This document shows positions 45,961 to 56,854 of a DNA stretch of 64,000 nucleotides, in pieces. The stretch's first letter is position 1; every line of letters starts with the position of its first letter. A program made the position numbers and the translations under genes. The stretch comes from Lycorma delicatula. Taxonomy: Eukaryota; Arthropoda; Insecta; Hemiptera; Fulgoridae. The notes below the pieces were generated by a model, which was given only the letters and a program-made list of their open reading frames with translations, made no database searches and was not told where the DNA came from. The stretch is taken from NCBI RefSeq assembly GCF_047948215.1, contig NC_134455.1, positions 345,054,997-345,118,996 on the forward strand. The letters are read 5' to 3'.

Positions 45961-46239
45961 TAAATTGGTACATACACAAAATTCAAACGTTAGAATTTCG
46001 AATTTTATTTAAAATAAAACTTATCAAAAGGTGGAAAATTATAATTACGTTATAAACGAAACAATGGTGTTACGTTATAAACCAAACAATCAATAAAGTT
46101 AAAAGAATCAAAAATCAACAAGCCGAAATGATTAACTGACGTTTATATTTATAAATAAATTACAGTGTAAATCTATTAAACACCAGGCCACTTGACGACA
46201 AAAAATAAGAAATCATTCTCTGAATCAATACTTAACGGT

Positions 46240-46745
46240 AGTCCCGGAGGTTAAACAAAAAAAAATCTGCAGCCAATCGTGTCGCACATACAACAGTGGC
46301 AGTGGCTGTTTTGGTTGAATCGCCGCGCCTTACACCGACGCACCCCTTAAAAAAACCTCGAAATTAAAAAAAAAGCTCCGAAAGTGGTTTTTGGTTTTTA
46401 CATATTTCAAGTCCCATTCTAGTAATTATCTCGTCTAATATAATTGGAAATTTGGAAAATTTGCGATCATTGTGCAAAATCTTTTTATTTTTTTCACCCG
46501 TTTGAAGGTCCATTTTCGAAACATTTAGTAAATGGGTTTTTTTTTTAGATATTCACATGAAGATTACACACACCAAATATAAAGTTGATATTCTCATTTG
46601 TTACAGAGAAATTAAAAAAATAATAATTTCATTGCTACTCCATTTTGCCATTTTACATGTACAAATATTTATCAATTTATCCTTAGTAAATTTTGTTGAG
46701 CATTGATTATGAATCACGCACTATATATATATATATATATATATA
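46240..46745 (+). repeat. Family C repeat, copy b
   Basis: Ordered match to 17,095-17,745, including GGCAGTGGCTGTTTTGGTTG, GACGCACCCCTTAAA, GTTTTTACATATTTCAAG, GATATTCACATGAAGATTAC, ACACACCAAATATAAAGTTG and ATCACGCACTATATAT. Shorter than copy a because of internal deletions. Confidence 0.65.
46722..46745. repeat. TA microsatellite at the end of repeat C
   Basis: Uninterrupted TA run. Copy a of repeat C also ends in a TA run, so the microsatellite may have begun as part of the repeat. Confidence 0.85.
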
Positions 46746-47567
46746 CAATTTTTATTATTATTACTGATGTTTATAAATCGGAATTCTACGTCGTAATATT
46801 GAATGGAGAAATTCTTATCAAACCAATAATGCTAGCGTATTATCTTTATTACTATCAAATAATTCTCGAATTGCGCGTAACATTCCTCTTTATTACACGC
46901 TTGAAACTGAAAACAATAAAAACAGATGTAACTTGATCGACTGCATAAAAAAAAAAAATCCGCATGACGTCTTAATTACAATAAACGTATACAATATGAA
47001 ACATTCACGTAACAAATGTATTTAATTACCAGCTTTTTAAGTTTAATCGATACAACAATAAACGGAATAAATCGTGTAAAAGGCACAAAACAAATATGAA
47101 TTTTTTAATTAAAATTTTTCTCCTCCGCTTCATTTTATTACGTTTGAAGGATACTACTACCCCCTCCACAAACTGAGCTCGCAAGACATAATAACTCCTT
47201 CCAATTATTTTATTTACCAAAATCAAAATAAATAACTAAACGAAATAAAATTAATAAATAATTAAATAAATATTTAACAAAATCAAAACTATATCCCTTA
47301 ATTCTAAACAGTTTTGGGAATATAAAAATTAATAATTAACAGGAAATGTTTCTACAACTTTCATAATAAAAAGCATTTCCCTTTTAATAATATTGTACGG
47401 GATGCCTACATAAAAAAAATTCGACGGCTTCAAAACTGAAAAGATTCAACACCTTATCTCATCAATCTCCCCTAAGGTCAAACAATAAATGTAGATGTTT
47501 AATTATCTGAATGTGTCATGTAAAAACTTACGTATTCGGCGAATGACACGAATTTGCACGTATCAAA

Positions 47568-47574
<7 letters not shown>

Positions 47575-47605
<31 letters not shown>
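47575..47605. repeat. TA microsatellite
   Basis: Uninterrupted TA dinucleotide run. Confidence 0.88.
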
Positions 47606-47609
<4 letters not shown>

Positions 47610-48787
47610 CATGTATGTTGCCGAATTACCAAACAAGCTTTACACACAACCAAGAGTAAATTATTGGTTAAGACAGGCTTTTAACTAACGAAAAATTAAA
47701 CTTTACGACGGACTACTGAAAACACCCTACGTAGAAAATATTTATTATGCCTTCCACATCATCAATTTTTTAAGCATCATATCAAATGGTATCTCTGATA
47801 TTAAAAACTATTTATCTTGAATATAGTTTCAGTAAAATATAAAAACCCTTAAATTCTCCAAACATAAAACTGCAATTAAGCAAAAATCTAAAAACGATCT
47901 ACTTTTTTAGTATGGGATTATTACCCCCCCCCGCAACACAAGAATGAGAAACTAAAAATATTTTGACAAAAAAATTCACCCGAACCATAACGATAATTTA
48001 ATAATTTTTACAACCAATTTCAAAAATTATTCCAAATCGGGATCTCGTATCGAAAAATAAGCGTTTTCAGATAATAGCATATATGCTTGTCACTTTTGAA
48101 CGGTCATTTAAATACTGTAAACGACTTTTTTTTACGTACACATACAAAAAATTAAATGGGCAACATTTTGTTTAAAATATCGTAGACAAGAAGGTTCTTT
48201 TTTTTTCAATAGCCTTTCACGTAATTATTTGTCCTAATTCTAATCATTAAACCTTTTAGTCATCTGCCTCCCTCCCCACACAGGAGCAGCTGAGTGTTTC
48301 GGGTTATTCGTATTTTACCGATAAATAGATAGTTTCGAGATAAGAGCACTACCTAAATTTCATTTTTCTATGATTTACTGTTGAGAATGTATTTTTAAGA
48401 GTTGCCAAACGTTATTAACACCGTGTGTATTTGTATGAAGTGCATGGAAAAGTTTACAATCACATAATTTCTATTTTTTATATATATAAAACCTTATTTA
48501 ATTTTGAAAAAAGCACATTTAAAATCCTTTATAATTTTACATATAAAAATATAATTTATCCCAAGTTATTTTTCTAGGATATATATTTAAAATGCAACAA
48601 AACAAAAGATTTATATTGACAAATGCAAATATTTACAAAATTAAAAATATAAATGTACACAATTTGTAGTGCACATTTATACTTTGGGCTTAGGCGTAGA
48701 GTTTGCAGTTCAGTGTTGCAAAAATAAGTCTACGTAAACTACAAAATTAATCATATTATAAAATCTATAGGCGTCCATTACCCGAAC

Positions 48788-48788
<1 letters not shown>

Positions 48789-48819
<31 letters not shown>
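48789..48819. repeat. TA microsatellite
   Basis: Uninterrupted TA dinucleotide run. Confidence 0.88.
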
Positions 48820-48820
<1 letters not shown>

Positions 48821-48954
48821 GCTTGTACAGTAAAAGTGATCAGAAAAAATAGCGGTGTTTTATTTAATTATGTTTTTTTAAATAAATATTTCATTTACAT
48901 AAGTTTCAACCCTTGTGCATGAGAATATAATATGAAATGTTACTAGTACAGAAT

Positions 48955-49010
48955 GAAAAATTATAAACCTTACCGGGATTCAAAACCAGAACCTTCCGGT
49001 TGTAAAACAC
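48955..49010 (-). repeat. SINE2 copy (fragment)
   Basis: On the minus strand, CCGGAAGGTTCTGGTTTTGA and ATCCCGGTAAGGTTTATAAT represent the B-box region and start of the body; the B-box is mutated. Confidence 0.5.
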
Positions 49011-49160
49011 CAAGAGAATGTTTTTAAATACAATATTACCAATAAATAAATAAATATATTGAAAATTTATGTCCAGTAGATGCATATACCTCACGAATCT
49101 TTCTACCGCAATAGTCTTAAGTGCAAAAAACAATTTTCCAGTTAATAATACGTAAATTAT

Positions 49161-49203
49161 TTGCGTTCTGTATAAACTTCACTGAAGTTTACACAGAACG
49201 CAA
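49161..49203. repeat. 43-bp near-perfect palindrome
   Basis: Arms 49,161-49,181 and 49,183-49,203 pair at 20 of 21 positions around a single central base. The left arm begins TTGCGTTCTGTATAAACTTC. Confidence 0.8.
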
Positions 49204-49479
49204 AAAAACTCAAAACACGGTATTTAATCAAATCAAAATCAAAATGGGTACAATCATAAGATGCATAGAAGTTACGTTGACAAAAAAAAATCGGATGGGG
49301 CTGTGTCGGGGCGCACGGGCGTTGGTTTAACGTGAAACGTTACAGACCTTGGATGAAGTTCCTCCGAGCTACAGACCGACCAACTTATCTGTAGAGTTAA
49401 ATGGGGGAGCCACCATCGTATCTTTTGAACAAAACTGAAAGGCTTCGACAAATGTATAGTGGTTATTATCTTCACTCGT

Positions 49480-49630
49480 TATATCCATTATTTCGCGTTA
49501 TATCCATTAAGTGCTCGCGTCGTCGGCGTCGTTCACTGAGCGCGCTGTACCAGCTTTGCGACGCTCTCGAAACAATCTCGCTCGCTCGGTACCGGACATA
49601 CACTGGAGTACCTGTGCGTGGTCCACAACC
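49480..49630. other. Small CpG-rich patch
   Basis: Dense CG dinucleotides (for example GCTCGCGTCGTCGGCGTCG and TCTCGCTCGCTCGGTACCGG) in an otherwise A+T-rich region. It could be a promoter, a retroelement end or an exon. The plus-strand frame at 49,401-49,655 shows no known motif. A TCTA repeat follows at 49,657-49,672. Confidence 0.35.
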
Positions 49631-50294
49631 TCCCATTAAATCGATACTTACCTAAATCTATCTATCTATCTCGACAAACACAAATGCACGAATCACCGCG
49701 CTATCACGTGAGCTACACTAAATGGAAATGAGCGAGAGCGTCACTTTTTACCGATCTGCGCTGTGCCTCCTCCCAACCAACCCGCTCAACAGTGACGCAA
49801 AGTCATATAATCGTTATAAAATGACACCGCATTTACGTTTCTTAGACTAATAGTTAGGAAGTTATTTAAGGCAGGACGATATAGACCTTTTCGTTACGCT
49901 CCAAATTTCTGTTCTAGTACCCGCATGTTTCGGTGTGACTTTAAAGACGTTTCACGTCAGAACGATGGACATCAGAACCTCTACTTAACATGTGTTAAAA
50001 CGAGTGGTAAATAATTACCTTTAAATAATATTTCATAAGGGACAATGAAAAGAAAAAAAATTAACACGTGCTAACTCTAAATTTATCAACGAGATATTTT
50101 TAAAAGATTTATCAAAACATTAAGAAGAAAAAAAGAGTTTGTAATAATAATAGAAGAATTATTACTATAATTAAGATAAAGAATACTGGATAAATATGTT
50201 CATTTCGAACAAAACTGAAATTGCACAAGATTATTTTCTCAAACGGTTTAAAAATTTATACCTCATGAAATAGCATATAAAAAATCAAATGTCT

Positions 50295-50420
50295 CAGCCT
50301 TTCATCCGTAGGTCTCTGGTTCGAATACCGGTCAGGCATAATATTTTTCATGCGCTACAACATTTCATTTTCATATTCCACGGTACAACAACCTTGTTTG
50401 TAATCTTCTGTGTAATTTCA
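50295..50420 (+). repeat. SINE2 copy (head partly lost)
   Basis: GTCTCAGCCTTTCATCCGTA, GGTCTCTGGTTCGAATACCG (B-box), GTCAGGCATAATATTTTTCA, then CATTTTCATATTCCACGGTA. Related to the 59,246 copy; the 5' A-box part is missing. Confidence 0.7.
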
Positions 50421-50791
50421 TCAAACAAATAATAAATAAATAAATTTTATTCTTTATTTTTTTGTTTATTTTTTTAAGTAGAAAAAGAACGATTTATTGA
50501 ATTAACAACGAGTTTTTATAGAAAAATTAACAATTTTAAGACCACATAAAACTAAACAGTAAGTGAACCGTACAAAAAAATTAACGAAAATTGTGAAAAT
50601 TTCATCAATTCAATAAAACTAACTTTAATATATTTTTGTGCATCTTCTTGATTTCACATGTACGGGTATATCCTTCAACAATTAAAACGACAAATTATTG
50701 TAGAAAAATTATTATTTATTCAATGACAATGAAAATAACGTTACTTTTCAAAATAATCGAAACCTACAGACATTTCTTTTGTGTGTTTTAG

Positions 50792-50982
50792 TGCAAGATT
50801 TCAGTAGTAATGAATTGTTCACATCGGTATCTAAGCAATTATTCTACCGTAATCCGCTCATCGTTGCCGGAATTCAATTTGACGACCGGAGGAGTCTGAT
50901 GGTGAAATATCAGGACAGTAAAAGGTGGATAACGGCAAAACCTCCTGATCCGACTTTCAAGCAGTTTCCGGTGTTATTTTAA
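50792..50982 (+). CDS. Candidate terminal exon of an unrecognised protein
   Basis: An open stretch of about 63 codons ends with TAA at 50,980-50,982. Just upstream, CATTTCTTTTGTGTGTTTTAG gives a plausible splice acceptor (AG at 50,790-50,791). An AATAAA lies at 51,136-51,141, about 155 bases past the stop. The frame is less A+T-biased than its surroundings and has ordinary protein composition: VSKQLFYRNPLIVAGIQFDD, then VKYQDSKRWITAKPPDPTFK and QFPVLF. I do not recognise the protein. No other exon could be linked to it. It could instead be the edge of a retroelement or an old gene fragment. A Tc1/mariner relic begins about 220 bp downstream. Confidence 0.35.
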
Positions 50983-51206
50983 ACGATATGGGAGCAGATA
51001 TTATTATGCGAAAGAATTCCCTCTTTTGAGAAATAAACCAGGACGTTTACCTCCATACTGCTAGTTTCAATTTATTTTCTAGGGACTCACAGTAGTATTA
51101 GCTGTCGATTGTACATTCTTCTTCCAAATATTCGCAATAAATTGGGTTTTTACAGTTCCAAAAAACCGATAACATCTCTTTACCGGCTAACAGTTGGGGA
51201 TTTTTT

Positions 51207-51995
51207 ATGTATGATATTCTAATACCATATCTAGCTACAAATAGCGATTCCAATGACGTCTATGTGGACGGTTTTACGGAAACACAACTGCGTCCGTATC
51301 GTTTACAGCTGATACAAGCTCTAAAAACTACAGATTACGGTTTGCGTGCTAGCTTTGCAAATAAAATGATCCACCGTGACGATGAATTTTTCTTTATCGT
51401 ATCGTAGTCAATGAGGGACCAAACTTCATGTTAAGTAAACACTCATAATGTGCATATCTAGGAATCGCAAAATCCTCACGAAATATTGAAGTGTAAACGA
51501 GAATCCCCCAAAACTGAATCTTTTTTTGTGCCGTATCCCGATGGCAAGTTTAACGGAACGTTCTTTATCGCGGAAGCAAATATGTCTGGAACGAACTACC
51601 TTGATGTGCTGCTACTGTATAGCTCTTTCCTCAACTGCAAGACGAACCGCAGAACTATTTGACGAAAAGAGATGGTGTGCCTCCTCGCAGACATAATCGT
51701 TGAATGAGATTCTCGCCGGCCGCTGGATAAGTCGTTGGGGACCACCAGATGACAGGGCTTGTTGTTTGCCGTGGTCTCCACGTCCGCTCAATCTGACCCC
51801 GTGCGATTCTTTTCTTTGGGGGTTTATAAATGATCAAGTGTATGTCCACCATTAACGGCTGACCTACCAGGATTAATGCAGCTGTCGTATCGATTACTCA
51901 GACTTGCTAATTAAATTACGGGATGAACTCTCCTATCTGCTGGATATGTGCCGAGTGACGAATGGTGTTCAACATTGAACGCTTTTAGGAAAAAC
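51207..51995 (+). pseudogene. Tc1/mariner-superfamily transposase relic B
   Basis: Begins inside the transposase, where the linker gives way to the catalytic core: LRPYRLQLIQALKTTDYGLR with ASFANKM, then HRDDEFFFIVS (position of the first catalytic Asp, now lost or shifted). After frame changes come a YLDVLLLYS segment, a DG-x-PPH-like second-Asp site, REFLAGRWISRWGPPD and NLTPCDSFLWG-like third-Asp site near 51,800-51,825, ending LSYLLDMCRVTNGVQH. The N-terminal helix-turn-helix region is missing. Domain order and motifs match relics A, C, D and E. Confidence 0.75.
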
Positions 51996-51999
51996 TGTT

Positions 52000-53050
52000 T
52001 GAGTTGCTCTTTCATTTCAAGTAGAATTTATCAATGTAAGAAAAACTTAATAAATAATTTATAACTTAAAACCCAGATATTTATTTTGAAACATACAGTA
52101 TATTAGTTAAAAAGAATCTAGATCGTTTACATAATAATAAAGTTTTACGAGGAACTAAGTTAAACGGTAAACGAACCATTATCATTAATTTAATCGATAT
52201 GTAAAAATAAAAAGTGTTAATAAAATATGAAAAAGGTAGGCAAAGAAAAACTGATGGTTTCCAACTATAGGCGAATCAATTTTTAATAATTAATTAATAA
52301 TAATTTTTTTAATTATAATAAAATTAATTAAAATGTTTAACAAATAACATTAAACGATTAATGGAAAATCGATCGATTTTGTAACGTATAATTTAAATTA
52401 ATAACCTTATGAAGGCTCAAAAAAAAATAAATAATACCCCTTCAAATGGATGATATATAATCGTTTAAGAACGGAAATTTTCTGTGATATATAAAAACTC
52501 AATAGATAAACTCCGAAATAAAATTAAATCCCACACACGATTCGTACCGGTATGTAAAAGATCAAATACTTCAATAGTCTTACTGAATCAGGGTTATTCC
52601 ACCTTTATCCTCTTTATATAAAGCATTAAACGGTCAACACCGATGTAGTAACATAATCCGTTGCATTTTTACCTGCAATAGAGACCTAACTTGATCCAGA
52701 GTATACCACCTATCAACATCTCCTCCAATAAATATAAAGTTATATCCCGATAAGTAATGCGATAGGAGAATGGCACGTCAAAATACTGATATATATTATT
52801 GGCAAAAATACATATCGCATAAACGGAATAATAATGTAACACACTGAAAGGCCTGATATTATTGCTTTTAAAATCTATAAAAATATGGTAACGGTATTAA
52901 ACAAAAATGGACTAAGATCACACAACCATTTATAAAGATTCATATAAGTAAATTTAAAAATTTGCTTAGTACGTAATCCGTGAAGTTATTCTATTGAATA
53001 TATGAAAATAACGATTCGATATCCTAGATAACTATTTTTTTTTTTGTAAC
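52000..53050. other. A+T-rich DNA, no feature
   Basis: No gene or repeat recognised. Confidence 0.5.
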
Positions 53051-53119
53051 TTATAATAAGGGTCATCGAAAAAGTTGCAGCAATAAAAAAAATCTCCTTA
53101 TTCAATTGTAATAAAGAAT

Positions 53120-53880
53120 TAATTCGACTATCAGAATAATTCTATCGGGATATCAAGTTTTTAGACGTGACAGGCCGTGACCTTGAGTCGATGCGCAAAA
53201 CGGTACAACGCACAACGACTCTGCGCCACTATCAATCAGTGCAATGGCGACAGTTCAGCGGAAAGCACAGTGCGTTATTTGTCACCTGAGTATAAATCGG
53301 TTATAACTGTTCCAACGAACTTTCCGCCGATGAGGGGGGGAATCGTCCCCCTTATGAAAACAGCAGTGGACGGTGGTACGAGCAGTTAAAGGAATCTGGC
53401 AACGTGGAAGTAAAACAATCCAACGGACGGCCTAAATGTTTATTTGTAGACAGGCTAAAACTGTACATTTTCCCGCAAGTTGACCGAATTGATCGATGTT
53501 GTAATATTTCAACAAGATTTTGTTGCGCCTCTCCACACTTTAGCCTAAGGGTTCGTCACGCTCTCAACGAAAGATTCCCTAATTAAATCGTTGGATCGGT
53601 AGGGACGGGGAGGGAGGTCTGATGCATTGACCTCCGAGAAACCTAAATTTGACACCCCTACTTTTTTTATAAGGGGATACATTAATAACATAGTTTACAG
53701 TAAAAAATCAGGTATGTAGAACACTTAAGACAACGGATCACCTCCACTATTGTCGCAATTATGCCTGCGATGATCCAGCGGACCTGGGCAGTAGTCGATT
53801 ATCGGCTGGATATTTACAGAGCGACCAACGGAGCTCATATTGAAACATTCTAAGGTGGAGAATTTTAAAAAAAATACTCA
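53120..53880 (+). pseudogene. Tc1/mariner-superfamily transposase relic C, internally deleted
   Basis: Starts with the same leader as relic A (TTTTTAGACGTGAC and ATCAGTGCAATGGCGACAGT). The N-terminus reads MATVQRKAQCV near 53,243, then EYKSVITVP, an RWYEQ-like segment, and GNVEVKQSNGRPKCL at the linker. A deletion then joins almost directly to the second-Asp region (PHFSLRVRHALNERFPN), WIGR and a degraded third-Asp region. The end near 53,820-53,850 (NGAHIETF-like) is the usual family C-terminus. The first catalytic Asp is deleted, as in relic A, but the junctions differ. Confidence 0.72.
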
Positions 53881-54259
53881 TTTGATTAACTCTAGTAGTT
53901 TCTGAGATAGCAATATAAAAACAAATGTATTGCTGCTACCTTCTCGATGATCTGTATAAATGTAATTTTACAATAATCCGATCCGGGTCGTATAAAAAGT
54001 AACACACTTGTTGTAAAAGTACGAAAGATTTCATTAAAATAAATTTACTGACAAGACTATACAGCAAGCAAGGAGAGGAGTAAACCGAGGGGGGGGGGCA
54101 AATTATGAAGGCACCCGTTTACCCTTTTATAAACTCATTCCTATTGGTTAAATTCACAGTACTAATTTTAATTTTCTTCTATTCGAAATATACAAACATA
54201 ATGGTCAACAAAAAAACAATTTTAACTAACTAGTAGCGTTTGTTAATAAATATATACGG

Positions 54260-54283
54260 TATATATATATATATATATATATA
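54260..54283. repeat. TA microsatellite
   Basis: Uninterrupted TA dinucleotide run. Confidence 0.85.
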
Positions 54284-54589
54284 ATTCAATTCTAAAATAC
54301 AGGACCCAATATTGAAAAATAAATATTATTTCCAGTTATCCAGTAAACCTTATAAAATCAAAATCTATCTGACTCACAACTAATCAATAACTTAATTTTT
54401 TTTAATCCTATACAATAAAAAACATTTATTTTTTATTTATTTATTAAAACTTCCTGTCAAATAAAAAAAAAAGAGGTGCACAGTTTGGTTAATATAATAT
54501 ACAAACTACTGGTAAGAATTACAGTTGTCCATCAAATAATAGTGGCGTTTTAAATGGTCAGCTTCAGAACGAAGCATTCCAGAACTATA

Positions 54590-55960
54590 AGTTAATTAAA
54601 AAAGGAGCGGTCTAGTTTCTTTCCTGTTCAGTAGAATTAGGTGCGTGCTTCCTTAGTTGCCCTTCAGTCGTAAAGACGATATTCAGCCTATTGTCATACA
54701 CGGCAGAAAACACCTGGCGTGATAAAGTAACAGTGATCCTTTCTTTTAAACGGTCCAGATTTCGAACTTAGCGGTTATGTTTTTACATAACCCCAAAAAT
54801 AGAAATCTATGGGGATAAGATTTGAAAACCATGGGGGGCCGTGCTATCCACCCTTCTCCTCCGACCCAATGCTGAAGAAATGTTTCCTTAAGAAAATCCT
54901 GCACGATTTTGGCAAAATATGAAGGAGCTCCGTTTAACTAGAAAATGAGATTCTCCGGTATTTGGAGACTGCATAGCTTTCTACATCTCCCCGTTATTGT
55001 AGTTTCAGCCAAAAAAAAGGACCAATAACTCGTCTCGAAATAAACGTCACGCTGATGTCACCATTATTCCGATGTACTCGCCCAGAAACATGAAACGTTG
55101 TTACATCTCTGAAAATGAACTTGTGTTAAAAAAAAATCATCATCCGCGGTGCCGACCCTGGCATGCTGGTGAAAGTTAGTTTTATTTACTCCGCGTGTGT
55201 ATGAAACGTTCCTTGTTCGTTCACTTTTCTAGTTTAGTCGATGAAAGGAATACGAAAGCGGTTTAGTTCTTTTTTCAGTCGCGATCAGAAGATAGCGAAA
55301 AGCAAGGGCTCGTTGATTAACAAATCTCTCCAAAAACACGCAGGCAGGGCGAAAGAGAAGGTAATTTTAATAAAAACCAATTACGTTATTTGTTTCTGTG
55401 AACATAGAAATTTAAATTAAGAACCATTGGACTGTAGTGTTTTTAAGCGGATATTTTATTAAGTTATCTAATAATACTAAAAAATCTTATCTGTATTGAC
55501 ATTTTATTGTTTATTCGAATAAACAGAATACGGTTTTTACGTACTTTAAGTGCTTTAAAAACCGTGTACCGTATTCTTGTATGTGATAAAGTGTAGAATT
55601 AGATTATTATCCTGCTTCCAGATATTCTGGAACACTTTTACTTTAACCAAAGGCCCAAAAAAAACAATTATCTGGAGCAGCACCCCACTAATTTTAGTTA
55701 CGAGCCGCCACTGCCACAATGAATACAGCAAAATCAAATCGTTACACTTTGTCCTGTGAATAAAGTTATTGTTCACCTGAATTTTGCACGCAGTGAAACG
55801 TAACTGCTGTCTTTTACACATTGCAAATATTGTTTTAGAAACGCCCAGCTGTTTAGAACACTTCCGTACGGATTTCTTCGGACTACGGAAGAAAATTGTT
55901 CGCTCTGCTTCCATCGTTTCATCAGACGCTGATGGCAGTCCTGGACGAGCACGCAAACTC
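54590..55960 (-). pseudogene. Tc1/mariner-superfamily transposase relic D, split by foreign sequence
   Basis: On the minus strand, 55,956 to about 55,780 encodes RPGLPSASDETMEAERTIFF with RSPKKSVRKCSKQLGVSKT and LRFTACKIQ, the second DNA-binding helix-turn-helix. A segment of several hundred bases without family motifs follows. The catalytic core resumes near 55,110 (TTFHVSGRVHRNN, then RRVIGPFFLAETTITG), with NGAPSYFAKIVQDFLKETFL at the second-Asp site, FYFWGYVK-like at the third, and LDRLKERITVTLS near the C-terminus. Multiple frameshifts exist. The interrupting DNA starts with CAGTGGCGGCTCGTAAC on the minus strand (near 55,718), which resembles the end of an inserted DNA transposon. Confidence 0.72.
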
Positions 55961-55984
55961 GGAGTGTTCCTCTTTCATTTAACG

Positions 55985-56385
55985 TATAGTTAGTTCATCT
56001 CTCTATAATGCTTTGTCCCGAAGCTATAACCATTTAAAACAAACTATTATTTTACGGACACGCTATATAAAAGTGGAAAGACATAAGGAATAAATAAGAG
56101 AAAATAAGACAAGATTTAGAAAGAAAAAAAAGGATTTAATCGCGTCAAGCTTTAAAATTAAACTAATGGAAATATTAAAAAATCAAAGAATGGATTGGAA
56201 ATGTATAAAAGATTAATTAAAAAATTGTAAACTAAAATATTAAAAATAAAGAAAAACAAAAAACTTATAAATGTTAAAATACAAAAATGTACAACTACAA
56301 AATAAAAATCTAAAAACAGCTTTAAAAAGTATGTAAAATATTATCACCCTGGAGAAATAAAAACATCCGGTCTAAAACTTCTTTA
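55985..56385. other. A-rich DNA, no gene supported
   Basis: Lysine/asparagine-type short frames only; possibly old retroelement tail. Confidence 0.4.
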
Positions 56386-56389
56386 TTAT

Positions 56390-56850
56390 TGCCCAGAATT
56401 TGACGAAAATTGGCTGGGTAATTTAGATTTACGACGCAAGGCCGCATCATAACGTATGCATTACACAAAGATGGCGCATAGGCATCGGCAATCGCATGCA
56501 CACTGGTGCGTTTACTGCTGACATCGGATACCCTTAGTAACTCTCCTGTGTCCTAACCGTAATCGGCAGAAGACCACTTCCTCACGACGAATTTTCCTGT
56601 ATGAGGAGTCCCATCGCAACACAGAACCATTAATGTGCCGGAGTTTGTTATCTACTGCAGCCATCCAGTCACCTTGCCACTGCGCACGAAGAGTAAGTAT
56701 CACACAGTTCATAAAATCGGATGCAGTAACACGGCAAGTGAAGGGTGGTTGAGTACATGGGTCTTCAGCAGCAGAATCTGCAACTTCATTACCCGCAACA
56801 TCCACGTGGCTAGGGATCCAGCAGAAAACTCACTTAAATATGAATAAAAT
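56390..56850 (-). pseudogene. Jockey-like retrotransposon RNase H and C-terminus, truncated
   Basis: On the minus strand it reads FCWIPSHVDVAGNEVADSAA, the last RNase H motif (WIPSHVGI.GNE.AD..A; catalytic Asp and His present), then DFMNCVILTLRAQWQGDWMA, NKLRHINGSVLRWDSSYRK and IRREEVVFCRLRLGHRRVTK, typical of Jockey-group ends. A stop follows at 56,512. Beyond the stop, another frame resembles an ILGNN-type end (AIIKKF region near 56,370-56,400). The reverse transcriptase part is absent. Confidence 0.8.
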
Positions 56851-56854
56851 AGGA

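Larger units (their letters stand above)
46750..48950. other. A+T-rich DNA with two TA microsatellites, no gene
   Basis: No gene or recurring repeat was recognised; the two large TA runs are listed separately. Confidence 0.5.

Noticed and set aside
49272..49475. Minus-strand frame ending RPDTAPSDFFLST, similar to a mariner third-Asp motif
   Set aside because: No other transposase block is found in any frame nearby, so the short resemblance is probably chance.
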